A DNA stretch of 16,524 bases, taken from the NCBI GenBank assembly GCA_019247395.1, contig JAFAOZ010000250.1, forward strand, positions 1 through 16,524. The letters are read 5' to 3'. The notes below the pieces were generated by a model. The model was not told the origin of the DNA. It was given only the letters and a program-made list of their open reading frames with translations, and made no database searches. The translations under genes were made by a program, and so were the position numbers. How positions within the stretch are numbered: the stretch's first letter is position 1; every line of letters begins with the position of its first letter. Shown piece after piece: positions 7,413 through 14,593 of this stretch. Source of the stretch: Vulcanimicrobiota bacterium (GTDB lineage Bacteria; Vulcanimicrobiota; Vulcanimicrobiia; Vulcanimicrobiales; Vulcanimicrobiaceae).

Positions 7413-7835
7413 ATGTACGACCGCGACGTGGACGTGCCCCGGCTGACCTCCGGCTATCACCTCACCGACGCGAACCTCCCGCCGGCCCTCGCCGAGGCGG
7501 CGCGCCGCACGATCGAAGCGACCGGGGCGCCTTTCAATCGCGTCGGGCTTAACTTGTATCGCGACGGTCGCGACAGCGTGGCGCCGCACAACGACCATCT
7601 TTACGAAATCGTCACGGGATATCCGATCGCGCTCATCTCGCTGGGCGCCACGCGCCTCATGACGATTCGCAGCAAGACCAAACCCAAGCGCGTGCTCGAT
7701 CTCGATTTGGAAGAGGGCAGCTTGCTTGTGATGAGTTACGAGACGCAGCTGCATTACGACCACGGCATTCCAAAAGTGCGTGCCGCGGTTGGACCGCGCA
7801 TCAGCCTAGCGTTGCGCGTTCGCCCGGATCAATGA
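7413..7835 (+). CDS. AlkB-like 2-oxoglutarate/Fe(II) dioxygenase, N-terminus displaced by repeat
   Basis: Written from the first ATG this is 140 residues. It holds the full catalytic core: His59-X-Asp61 in APHNDHLYE, distal His117 in HYDHGIPK, and the 2OG-binding arginine pattern GPRISLALR (Arg129, Arg135), equivalent to RxNxTxR of AlkB. NLYRDGRDSV and LSLGATRLM are also typical. AlkB-family enzymes reverse N-alkyl damage in DNA or RNA by oxidative demethylation. About 54 residues of recognisable AlkB N-terminus lie upstream in frame (7251-7412) but lack a standard start codon. The gene is therefore read from CTG 7215, expressed as a shortened form, or inactive. Its stop overlaps the convergent lipoprotein gene by 7 bp. 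Family assignment is firm; substrate (DNA, RNA or other) is not. Confidence 0.82.
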   Translation: MYDRDVDVPRLTSGYHLTDANLPPALAEAARRTIEATGAPFNRVGLNLYRDGRDSVAPHNDHLYEIVTGYPIALISLGATRLMTIRSKTKPKRVLDLDLEEGSLLVMSYETQLHYDHGIPKVRAAVGPRISLALRVRPDQ

Positions 7836-8698
7836 AAGGCGACGCCGGTTAGGGCATGGCCGAGGCCGCCGATCGTCGGCACGGTTCGCCGCCCTTCGCT
7901 CAGCGTATAGGTCGTTATGTTGCCGCCTTGCTTGTTCGCCGCGTAAATCCGGTCTGAAGAGAGCGCGATGCAGTAGATGCCGTCGAGGGCCTTTGTGATC
8001 GTCGGGGAGACGCGCTTGCCGCTCGCGGTATACGAGGTGATCGCAGCCGGGTTCTTATTGTTAGAGACCCAAATTTTTCCGGATGCATCGACTTTGACGT
8101 CGACCGGTTCGTGCAATCCGTCGGTGATCGTCGGCTTCGTCCGCTGCCCGCTCGGCGTGTACGTCTGCACGGAACCGCCGGCGCTGTTGACGACGTAGAT
8201 CTTGCCGTGGGCATCGACGGTAATGCCGCCGACCCCGTCGAGACCCGTAATCGTCGGCGTCGTTCGCGTTCCGTCGGGCTTGTACGTCGTAACGACGTCG
8301 TTGCCTAAGTTCGTGACGTAGATCTTTCCCGCATGGTCGACGGCAACGCCGAACGGTTGGTCGAGGCCGCTCTTGATGGTCGGCGTGGTCTGGTTGCCGT
8401 TTCGGTCGTACGTCGTGATCGTGTCGTTGCCGTTGGCGACGAAGATCTTGCCGTGGGCGTCGACCGTCACCGCGCGCGGCGTCGTCAGCCCATTCGTGAT
8501 GCTCCAAACTTGCTTTCCCGCGAGGGTGAATTTCGTCAGCGAGTTATTCGAATATTGCGTCACGTAGATATTTTGTGTCGCCGCCCTCTCGCTCTGCGCT
8601 GCTGTTTGCGAGACGGCCGGCGGCATCAGGGGCGATCGCGCTGGCGAACAACCCGTAAGAAGCGATACGGTGCCGAGGGTAACGAGAAGCTTATGCAC
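7829..8698 (-). CDS. NHL/SMP-30-type beta-propeller lipoprotein
   Basis: This 289-residue protein starts at GTG (complement of 8696-8698) with a good ribosome site (GGAGGA, complement of 8704-8709). The N-terminus is a lipoprotein signal with lipobox LLTGC (Cys17), so it is probably membrane-anchored on the periplasmic or outer face. The rest is about six beta-propeller blades of roughly 40 residues, each with the pattern L..P.GVAVDA.GKIYV.N...TTY...G.R..PTI. Such propellers usually bind ligands or partners; some are lactonases or lyases, but no catalytic metal site is evident. It is the last gene of the minus-strand run that includes two phosphoesterase lipoproteins, 48 bp after the preceding gene. 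It could be a binding partner for them, which is inference only. Confidence 0.83.
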   Translation of the reverse strand: MHKLLVTLGTVSLLTGCSPARSPLMPPAVSQTAAQSERAATQNIYVTQYSNNSLTKFTLAGKQVWSITNGLTTPRAVTVDAHGKIFVANGNDTITTYDRNGNQTTPTIKSGLDQPFGVAVDHAGKIYVTNLGNDVVTTYKPDGTRTTPTITGLDGVGGITVDAHGKIYVVNSAGGSVQTYTPSGQRTKPTITDGLHEPVDVKVDASGKIWVSNNKNPAAITSYTASGKRVSPTITKALDGIYCIALSSDRIYAANKQGGNITTYTLSEGRRTVPTIGGLGHALTGVAFH

Positions 8699-8723
8699 GG
8701 GAGTCCTCCGTGCCAGCGTTCGT

Positions 8724-8738
8724 ACCCGCCGGGCGGGT
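8724..8738. other. Short hairpin upstream of the NHL lipoprotein gene
   Basis: ACCCGCC-G-GGCGGGT is a 7-bp dyad (effective loop 3 nt) lying in the 48-bp gap between two minus-strand genes, just before the ribosome site. There is no T tract, so termination is doubtful; it may affect mRNA processing or translation. Confidence 0.4.
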
Positions 8739-8746
8739 TCTGCTAT

Positions 8747-9067
8747 CTAGGGTGCCGGAGATGGCGAAGGTGTCGGGCCATAGACGGCCTCGGCCGTCGC
8801 ACAGATCGTCGCGCCGGATAGATTGAAATCTACGAGCGAACCACCTTGGTTGGTCACGGCCGTTCCGTGCACCGTGACCGGGGCGTCCGGCGGAAGTGCG
8901 ATGCGATTGTAGAGCAGATTGGTCTGCTCGGTCATCGTGCCCACTGACCGGTCGGCATTTAAGTTATCGTCAAACCACTTGCACGTCTCCACGTTGCCGC
9001 GCAACCCCGTAAACGAGTAGAGAATGACGGTGAGGACGAGTGCGCCGGCGGCGTGAAGCGGCTTCAT
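8747..9067 (-). CDS. Small exported or membrane-anchored protein of unknown function
   Basis: This 106-residue protein has a hydrophobic N-terminal segment (about residues 5-22, LHAAGALVLTVILYSFTG) that could be a signal peptide or a membrane anchor. The exported part has two cysteines (29 and 89), suitable for a disulfide, and a Pro/Ser tail (TPSPSPAP). I do not recognise a family. Its ATG overlaps the TGA of the phosphoribosyltransferase (ATGA), the usual mark of coupled translation, which is the best evidence that it is a real gene. It belongs to the same run as the phosphoesterases and the NHL lipoprotein. Confidence 0.65.
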   Translation of the reverse strand: MKPLHAAGALVLTVILYSFTGLRGNVETCKWFDDNLNADRSVGTMTEQTNLLYNRIALPPDAPVTVHGTAVTNQGGSLVDFNLSGATICATAEAVYGPTPSPSPAP

Positions 9068-9711
9068 GACGCCTTCATACTACGCGAAAGAAGCCGCCGC
9101 ACCTCGTCATCGCCGGTCTGGTCGAAATCGCGATAGTAGAGGCCGACGGCATGAAACGGTTCGGGCGTATGGACGCAGACGACCCGATCCACCACCCGCT
9201 GCAGGCTTGCGCAGGTACGAGCGGCCGCCACCGGCACCGCCGCCACGATCGCTGCGGGATTCGCGGCGCGCAGCGCCATCGCCGCCGCCCGCATCGTCGC
9301 GCCCGTGGCCAGGCCGTCATCTACGACGATGACGATCTTTCCCGCGACGTCGAGGGTTGGGCGCGATTCGCGATAGGCTGCCTCGCGGCGGCGCAGTTCG
9401 GTCGTCTCGCGCCGGATGACTTCGTCCAGCGTCGCGTCGTCGATCTGCAACGATGCGATGAGATCCTCATCCACAACGCACGTGCCGTCGCCCGCGACTG
9501 CGCCCATTGCGAGCTCTTCATGACCGGGAACGCCGAGCTTTCGCACAAGATACAGGTCGAGCGGCGCATGGAGCCGGCGCGCCACCTCATAGCCGATCGG
9601 GACCCCGCCGCGCGGCAGGGCCAGAACGACGACGCCCGGATTATCGGCGTACTCGCCGAGCGCATCGGCGAGACGACGCCCGGCATCGAACCGGTCGGCG
9701 AAGAGCGGCAT
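9064..9711 (-). CDS. Phosphoribosyltransferase family protein
   Basis: The 215-residue protein carries the PRPP-binding signature of type I phosphoribosyltransferases, VVDDGLATGATM at 129-140, after beta strands KIVIV. The N-terminal ALPRGGVPIGYEVARRL (31-47) and LVRKLGVPGHEELAMGAVA are characteristic of a stand-alone subgroup often annotated only as predicted phosphoribosyltransferase. Type I enzymes move a phosphoribosyl group between PRPP and a base; the substrate here is unknown. The protein has no signal, so it acts in the cytosol. It starts 16 bp after the second phosphoesterase with only a weak ribosome site, and its stop overlaps the next ATG (ATGA). The setting suggests a link to salvage of nucleotide-derived material, which is inference. 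Confidence 0.85.
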   Translation of the reverse strand: MPLFADRFDAGRRLADALGEYADNPGVVVLALPRGGVPIGYEVARRLHAPLDLYLVRKLGVPGHEELAMGAVAGDGTCVVDEDLIASLQIDDATLDEVIRRETTELRRREAAYRESRPTLDVAGKIVIVVDDGLATGATMRAAAMALRAANPAAIVAAVPVAAARTCASLQRVVDRVVCVHTPEPFHAVGLYYRDFDQTGDDEVRRLLSRSMKAS

Positions 9712-9727
9712 GAGGTTTTATTCCCGA

Positions 9728-11104
9728 TCAGTCGGTAAGGCCTTTGACATAGGCGTGCGCGCCGGCGCACCGATTTGCATGTGGCAACGGCAGCGGTTGA
9801 AACGCGCTCGGCGCCTGCGTGAAATCGAACGTATCGTCCATTGCATTCGCGCTGCGATCGGTCGTTCCGAGCGACCCCAAGCCAAACGTGCTCTCGACGA
9901 ACTTCAGAATGCTGCCGAAGTCATATTGGGTGTGCGACACGTAGTGAGGCCGCGCATACGCTGAGATCACGATCATGGGAACGCGAAATCCGAGGCTCGT
10001 ATAGTTGATTTGCGGCGGCGGAACGCTATCGTACCATCCGCCCCAATCGTCCCACAGCAAGACGATCGCGGTGGAGTTCCAATAGTCGCTTGTGCCGACG
10101 GCGTCCACGAGCTTGGCAACCCAGCGCGGTCCGCCGTTGCAGCCACTCGCCGGATGGTCGGAATCGGCAAACGATGGAATGACCCACGAGACGTTCGGAA
10201 GCCGCCCCGCCTTAAGGTCGGCGAAGAAATTCGTGTTGGGCATGCTCACGTTGGCCGACCAATCCCGGCCGTAGCGGACCTTACGGATCGCATCGAAGCC
10301 GTTCCACACCGCACCTGAAAAGTCTTGATGCGGACCGAGATAGGGGTCGACGTAGTATTGCCAAGCGACGCCCTGCGCATCGAGCAGATCGGCGATGGTC
10401 GCATAGTCGAAACACGGGAACGGCCCGTTCGCGCTGACGTGTCCGTTGCGAAAGATGACCGGCGTCACGACGCCGTGCTTCGGCCGCGCGTCGCATCCCC
10501 ACGGCATGACGTTCGGTTCGTCGGTCAACGATTCGCGTTCGTTCAGACGCACGCTGCCCGAGAGCAGCATCTGATGGGCGATGAAGCTCGAGGCCGTTTC
10601 GGTGAAGAACATATGGTCGGAAAGCGCGTATTGCTTCGCAAGGGTCCAGTACGTCGCTACGTCGGGATGACGCACGTACGCATACGGGTAGAGCTTGGCC
10701 GGTGGTCCACCGTTGTTCTCGCCGAACGCGATCCGATCGAAGCCGTCGTTGCGGCAGACGTTCGCAGCGTCGGGATTGCATTCGATCTCAAAACACTGGT
10801 GCGTGTGGCAGATGTCCTTACCGCCGAAGCGTGGAGAGCCTTGCGCCAGCGGAATCGCGCGCAGCGGTACGTCGTGAGCGACGCGGCACCAGCGCGGACT
10901 CGCTTTGCACCGCCCGCTCATTGCCGTCTCCGCGCCGGGAAACCCAGCGAAGAGATCGTTGAAGCTGCGGTTCTCTTGAACGACGATTACGACGTGCGCG
11001 ATCTTGCCGCTCGCCGGCGACGTTACGGGCGGCGAGACCGCGCCGCTGCTGCAACTCGCTGCGCATAGCGCGGCCGTCAATGCGACCGCGCTATGCCGTT
11101 GCAT
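9728..11104 (-). CDS. Phosphoesterase-family lipoprotein (AcpA/PLC-like), second paralogue
   Basis: This 458-residue protein is a close paralogue of the next gene upstream. The chosen ATG (complement of 11102-11104) gives a lipoprotein signal MQRHSAVALTAALCAASC with lipobox Cys18; a longer start at 11176 would add 24 charged residues in front of the signal and is rejected. The phosphoesterase motif VVIVQENRSFNDLFAGFPG follows, then the HQMLLSG segment and the metal-site region LLWDDWGGWYDSVPPP. The end of the domain has RVPMIVISAYARP. Family members (PF04185-type) hydrolyse phosphomonoesters or phospholipids outside the cytosol. The start overlaps the preceding stop by one base (TAATG), so the two paralogues are probably translated together. 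Confidence 0.87.
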   Translation of the reverse strand: MQRHSAVALTAALCAASCSSGAVSPPVTSPASGKIAHVVIVVQENRSFNDLFAGFPGAETAMSGRCKASPRWCRVAHDVPLRAIPLAQGSPRFGGKDICHTHQCFEIECNPDAANVCRNDGFDRIAFGENNGGPPAKLYPYAYVRHPDVATYWTLAKQYALSDHMFFTETASSFIAHQMLLSGSVRLNERESLTDEPNVMPWGCDARPKHGVVTPVIFRNGHVSANGPFPCFDYATIADLLDAQGVAWQYYVDPYLGPHQDFSGAVWNGFDAIRKVRYGRDWSANVSMPNTNFFADLKAGRLPNVSWVIPSFADSDHPASGCNGGPRWVAKLVDAVGTSDYWNSTAIVLLWDDWGGWYDSVPPPQINYTSLGFRVPMIVISAYARPHYVSHTQYDFGSILKFVESTFGLGSLGTTDRSANAMDDTFDFTQAPSAFQPLPLPHANRCAGAHAYVKGLTD

Positions 11105-12513
11105 TATTCCGGAACGCCTCCGTCGTGCTTCAAGAGCTCCTCGACAGCCTTGGGATTGGTGATCTTGCTCTTGCAAGGCAGCGCTTTCGGAAGCGGCGCT
11201 GCCGTGAACTTGTTCGGAGTCTGGCTGTAGTTGAAGATGTCCTGCATCGAGTTGGCTGAAGCGTCGTCCGTTCCGAGCGATCCTAAGCTAAACGTCTGCT
11301 CGATGTATTGCAGGATGCTGCCGAAGTCGTATTGCGTGTGCGCGACGTTGTTGGGCTTCGCATACGGCGAAATTACGACCATCGGTACTCGGAAGCCCAG
11401 CGTCGAGGGATTGATAATGGTCGGCGGCGCGTTATCATACCAGCCGCCCCAATCGTCCCAGATCAAGATGATCGCCGTGTTCTTCCAATATGGGCTCGTG
11501 CCGATCGCATTGACGACTTTCGTGACCCACCACGGACCGCCGTTACATCCGCTCGCCGGATGGTCTGAGTCGTAAAGGCTGGGAATAACGTAGGAAAGCG
11601 ATGGGAGCTTCCCCGATTTGATATCCGTAAAGATGTTAAGGTTCGGCGAGCTGATGTTTGTTTTCCAATCGGGGCCGTGGAAAATTTTCTTGATCGCGCG
11701 AAAGCCGTTCCAAACTCCGCCCGAAAAGTCGCCGGGTTTGGGATAGTTGGGGTTAGCATCCACGTAGTCAAGCCAGGACACGTGTTTTGCATCGAGAAGA
11801 TCCGCGATGGTTGCCCACTTGAAGCAGGGGAAGATTCCCGGATACGTTTTAACCTTTCCGTTGGCATACACAATCGGCGCAACGTCCCCCGGTACTGAGT
11901 CGCAGCCCCACGGCGGATTCAGCGGCTGATCGGTGACCCATTCGCCTGGCTTGATCTGCACGGTGCCCGAGATGAGCATTTGGTGCGCGATAAAGCTTGA
12001 GGCAGTTTCGTCGAAGAACATGTCATCGGCAAGCGTATACCGCTTGGCGAGATCCCAATACGGCTTGCTTTCCGAGCGATCAATGTACGCGTACGGAAAG
12101 TCTTTCGCCAACGGGCCGCCGCCGGATTCGCCGTAACGGATGAGATCGAAGCCGTCCATCTGGCAGACGTTGGAAGCGTTGGCGTCGCATTCGATCTCCC
12201 AACCGTTATGGCTGTGGTCGATGTCGGTGCCCTGATTGAGGCCGACGCCGGCCTCAAGCTTCACCGAATGCAAGTTTATCTGCCCGGTCTTACACCAGGG
12301 TTTCGGCGTGCAGGCACCGGACATCGTCGTATTCGCGCCCGGAAAACCGGCGAAGATGTTATCGAAGCTGCGGTTCTCTTGCACCATAACGACGACGTGC
12401 GAAATCTTGCCCGTGCCTGAGCCATTTGCAGGAATCGAGATGACGTTGGAACTGTTGCAGCCCGCCATGGCGGCTAGCGCAGCAACGAGAATTAAGGACC
12501 GAAACCGTTTCAT
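11104..12513 (-). CDS. Phosphoesterase-family lipoprotein (AcpA/PLC-like), first paralogue
   Basis: This 469-residue protein leads the minus-strand run. It has a lipoprotein signal (lipobox AMAGC, Cys19) and the family opening motif VVVMVQENRSFDNIFAGFPG at 40-59 (Glu46/Asn47 likely metal or nucleophile region). Further motifs are DHSHNGW at 99-105, HQMLISG at 177-183, and IWDDWGGWYD at 351-360 with Asp353/Asp354 as probable metal ligands. Six or more cysteines are shared with the paralogue, consistent with disulfides in an exported enzyme. Likely role: hydrolysis of phosphoesters or phospholipids at the cell envelope. Ribosome site GGAGGT (complement of 12517-12522) is close to the ATG. The gene is divergent from the retropepsin-like gene across 85 bp. 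Confidence 0.9.
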   Translation of the reverse strand: MKRFRSLILVAALAAMAGCNSSNVISIPANGSGTGKISHVVVMVQENRSFDNIFAGFPGANTTMSGACTPKPWCKTGQINLHSVKLEAGVGLNQGTDIDHSHNGWEIECDANASNVCQMDGFDLIRYGESGGGPLAKDFPYAYIDRSESKPYWDLAKRYTLADDMFFDETASSFIAHQMLISGTVQIKPGEWVTDQPLNPPWGCDSVPGDVAPIVYANGKVKTYPGIFPCFKWATIADLLDAKHVSWLDYVDANPNYPKPGDFSGGVWNGFRAIKKIFHGPDWKTNISSPNLNIFTDIKSGKLPSLSYVIPSLYDSDHPASGCNGGPWWVTKVVNAIGTSPYWKNTAIILIWDDWGGWYDNAPPTIINPSTLGFRVPMVVISPYAKPNNVAHTQYDFGSILQYIEQTFSLGSLGTDDASANSMQDIFNYSQTPNKFTAAPLPKALPCKSKITNPKAVEELLKHDGGVPE

Positions 12514-12598
12514 GACACCTCCGACGGCGGGTTATTGAGCGTATCGTTCGACGCAGGAAAAGGTAAAATCTTGTCGCAGCTTGCTTGCATCACAAAAA

Positions 12599-13459
12599 AT
12601 GACTATTGCAAATGACGCACGTCCTCGCAATCATGCTCGCCCGGCGGCGGCATTCCTTGGTGCGGCGATTCTTCTTTGCGCAATGCCGCGGGCCGCACGC
12701 GCGGTCGAAACGATACCGTTCACCGACGTCAACGGCGGTCTCATACAAGTGCAAGGTTCCGTTGACGGACAAGGTCCGGTACCGATGCTGGTCAATCTCG
12801 GCGCGGGCGTGGATATACTGTCGAGTGATCTTGGACGCCGCTACGTTGCGATTCACGGCAAGTACGTGAGTTTGCGCCTCACCGGGGAACGCGTCGATCT
12901 TCCAATCGGCAAAGTGCTGACGCTCGCCGCCGGCGGCGTCACGATGGAGGCTCCGCACGTCGGAATCTGGGGTGGACTCGATGGCAGCGGTGTCTCCGGC
13001 CTCATCGCGGCGACGGCGTTTCGAAATATTACGAGCACGTTCGATTTTCGCAATCACACGATCGTCATCGAGGATGCGCAGAGCTTTCCCGAGCGCGTAC
13101 GGCCGCTGGTGCGCATTCCGCTAACGCTCCAGGACGATCTCGGCATCGCGCTAGCGCTCTTCGCACGATTCGACTTCGGGAACGGAAAGACGGGACTGTG
13201 CGAAATAGACACGGGCTCGCAAGGGATCACGCTCGACAAGACGTTCGCTCAGGCGCAGGGTCTCGCGCACGGCGCCGCAGCAAGCGGTACGGTTCCTTCG
13301 ATTGCCGTTGCCGGCGCTCCCCAGACGGCCATTCCCACGCCGACCGTGAAGTTTGCCGATCTGATCTACGATTGCGACGTCGGGAACTCGTTCTGGGCGG
13401 GCCGCGCCTTTACGCTGGACCTCCCCAACCGCTTCATGTACGTTTCAACGTCATCTTAA
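12599..13459 (+). CDS. Exported two-lobed retropepsin-like aspartic protease homologue
   Basis: From ATG 12599 the protein has 286 residues, with a Sec signal ending AARA|VE (about 35). TTG 12581 would add six residues; neither start has a clear ribosome site. Lobe 1 (about 45-160) has the retropepsin-like run VDGQGPVPMLVNLGAGVDIL, then GLIAATAFRNITSTFDFRN, but the expected DTGA reads NLGA at 66-69. Lobe 2 (about 175-280) has a proper DTGS (204-207) in CEIDTGSQGITLD and ends FTLDLPNRFMYVS. So there are two homologous halves, only one with a catalytic Asp. If active it would need an unusual arrangement or a partner; otherwise it is a binding protein. TAAAAT at 12564-12569 may be a -10 box. Assignment to the fold is likely, activity uncertain. 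Confidence 0.68.
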   Translation: MTIANDARPRNHARPAAAFLGAAILLCAMPRAARAVETIPFTDVNGGLIQVQGSVDGQGPVPMLVNLGAGVDILSSDLGRRYVAIHGKYVSLRLTGERVDLPIGKVLTLAAGGVTMEAPHVGIWGGLDGSGVSGLIAATAFRNITSTFDFRNHTIVIEDAQSFPERVRPLVRIPLTLQDDLGIALALFARFDFGNGKTGLCEIDTGSQGITLDKTFAQAQGLAHGAAASGTVPSIAVAGAPQTAIPTPTVKFADLIYDCDVGNSFWAGRAFTLDLPNRFMYVSTSS

Positions 13460-13473
13460 TGTAGCGCAGTTAT

Positions 13474-13503
13474 GGCCCTCCCCCTGAGGGGTAGAAGCGG
13501 GCC
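13474..13503 (+). promoter_or_regulatory. Hairpin in the leader, covering the ribosome site of the 13504 gene
   Basis: GGCCC (13474-13478) can pair with GGGCC (13499-13503), and CCCC (13481-13484) with GGGG (13488-13491). The GAGGGG that would serve as ribosome site lies inside the inner arm and the hairpin ends at the start codon. Folding would hide the site. No T tract is present, so this is not a normal terminator. Confidence 0.4.
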
Positions 13504-13872
13504 ATGAAACTCTATGCAGCCATGACCTCGACGGTCGCCGCGATGCTCATTCTGGGCGGCGCGTTAACCGCTGTGCCCGCTTTAGCTCAGTACGACGAAT
13601 ATGGCCCGCCGCCGCCGTACACGACGTGGCAACCGAGTTGGGACCAGTACCAGTACGATCGTCATCACGTCATCCTGGGCCGCGTCACGGATTTCCATCC
13701 GTATCGGCTGACGATCATGCGTCGCAACGGCAACGTCCAAACGATCGATCTTAAGCACGGTACCGAGATCTACCCGACCGGCGCTACGCCGGCTCCAGGC
13801 GAACGGGCAGCGATCGTCGGCTACTACAGCAACGGCACGTTCATAGCGAACCGCGTTATCCTGCGCATGTAA
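13504..13872 (+). CDS. Small secreted protein with an OB-fold-like domain
   Basis: The 122-residue protein has a textbook signal peptide ending VPALA|QYDEY (cleavage near residue 29). A short Pro/Tyr/Trp-rich stretch follows, then a beta-rich domain at about 55-122 with the pattern VILGRVTDFHPYRLTIM...NVQTIDLKHGTEIYPTG...GERAAIVGYY..GTFIANRVIL. This layout (short beta strands, conserved Gly turns, a final ANRV strand) resembles DUF5666-type OB-like domains; this is a resemblance, not a confirmed match. The function is unknown, with a periplasmic or extracellular location likely. The next gene starts one base after its stop, so they form an operon, possibly with the aspartic-protease-like gene 44 bp upstream. 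Confidence 0.75.
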   Translation: MKLYAAMTSTVAAMLILGGALTAVPALAQYDEYGPPPPYTTWQPSWDQYQYDRHHVILGRVTDFHPYRLTIMRRNGNVQTIDLKHGTEIYPTGATPAPGERAAIVGYYSNGTFIANRVILRM

Positions 13873-13873
13873 C

Positions 13874-14524
13874 GTGCTCGTAGCGAGCTTACCCCCCGGT
13901 GCGCCGCCTGCGCTCGCGCAGGTGGCGCAACGCTTCGCGGCAACCAGCCGGGGGTTCGTCGTGTTTCAAATGCACCGCGTCTTCGACGTGCACACGGCTC
14001 TGCAGCGCCGCCACGAAGAGCTCGTCATGAACGGCGTCTATGACGACGGAACGCTGGTGCGGGTGCGCGTGGTGAGCTATGCGGTCAACGGCCGTCCCGC
14101 AGGGCAAAGCGATGTTGCAGCCGTGGAGCAATCTTGGAATCACCCCAAGCCGAGCGACGTCTTCGCACCACCGTTCGACCCCAGGAATTTCGGCGCATAT
14201 CAATACCGGAGCTACGGGAATTCGACGATCGGCTTCTCATCCAACCTGCGTGACGCCGGTCACGGCAGCGGAACCTTTACGTACGACGCCCGCGGCAACG
14301 TCGTCTCCTACACATTCGTGCCGAACGTACTGCCGCCGCATGCGACCTCGGGCGAAGTCGCGGATCGCCGCTCCGAAGTGCTTCCGGGCTATTGGTCTTC
14401 AACCGAAGAGACGCAGCAGTATCGGGGAAGCTACGGACCTTTCGCTGCTGCCGGGGCAATTGCGGTCACCTATTCGGACTTTCGTCGTTCCTCCGATCTG
14501 AATTCGGCCCTAAGCTTACTCTAA
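13874..14524 (+). CDS. Unrecognised 216-residue protein
   Basis: It starts at GTG 13874, one base after the preceding stop, and probably relies on coupling, since no separate ribosome site is visible. The N-terminus (LVASLPPGAPPALAQVAQ) is mildly hydrophobic and ends ALA|Q, but it lacks a basic n-region, so export is uncertain. The body looks mostly beta: GFVVFQMHRVFDVHTALQRR, EELVMNGVYDDGTLVRVRVV, GTFTYDARGNVVSYTFVPN and ATSGEVADRRSEVLPGYWSS. The pattern could be an exported LolA/outer-membrane-lipoprotein-sorting-like beta sheet, but I see no motif strong enough to claim it. Coding potential is supported by the high-GC third-position bias and tight spacing with its neighbour. No function is assigned. 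Confidence 0.65.
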   Translation: MLVASLPPGAPPALAQVAQRFAATSRGFVVFQMHRVFDVHTALQRRHEELVMNGVYDDGTLVRVRVVSYAVNGRPAGQSDVAAVEQSWNHPKPSDVFAPPFDPRNFGAYQYRSYGNSTIGFSSNLRDAGHGSGTFTYDARGNVVSYTFVPNVLPPHATSGEVADRRSEVLPGYWSSTEETQQYRGSYGPFAAAGAIAVTYSDFRRSSDLNSALSLL

Positions 14525-14593
14525 AAGCAGCCGGCTAAAAAGGCTTTACGCCGCGTACAGAAAACCGGAAACGCCGGAGGATAGAACGCAAGC

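Noticed and set aside
9151..9738. 195-codon plus-strand frame over the phosphoribosyltransferase
   Set aside because: The minus strand carries a clear PRPP-binding motif and operon-type junctions; this frame is its shadow.
10325..11068. 247-codon plus-strand frame over the second phosphoesterase
   Set aside because: Antisense to a gene with strong motifs; no ribosome site or domain.
11102..11176. Upstream start at 11176 for the second phosphoesterase
   Set aside because: It would put 24 charged residues before an otherwise perfect lipoprotein signal and overlap the paralogue; the TAATG start at 11104 is better.
14525..14560. Possible terminator between 14524 and hpnJ (AGCC...GGCTTTA)
   Set aside because: The stem is only about 4 bp with a long loop and no proper T tract.
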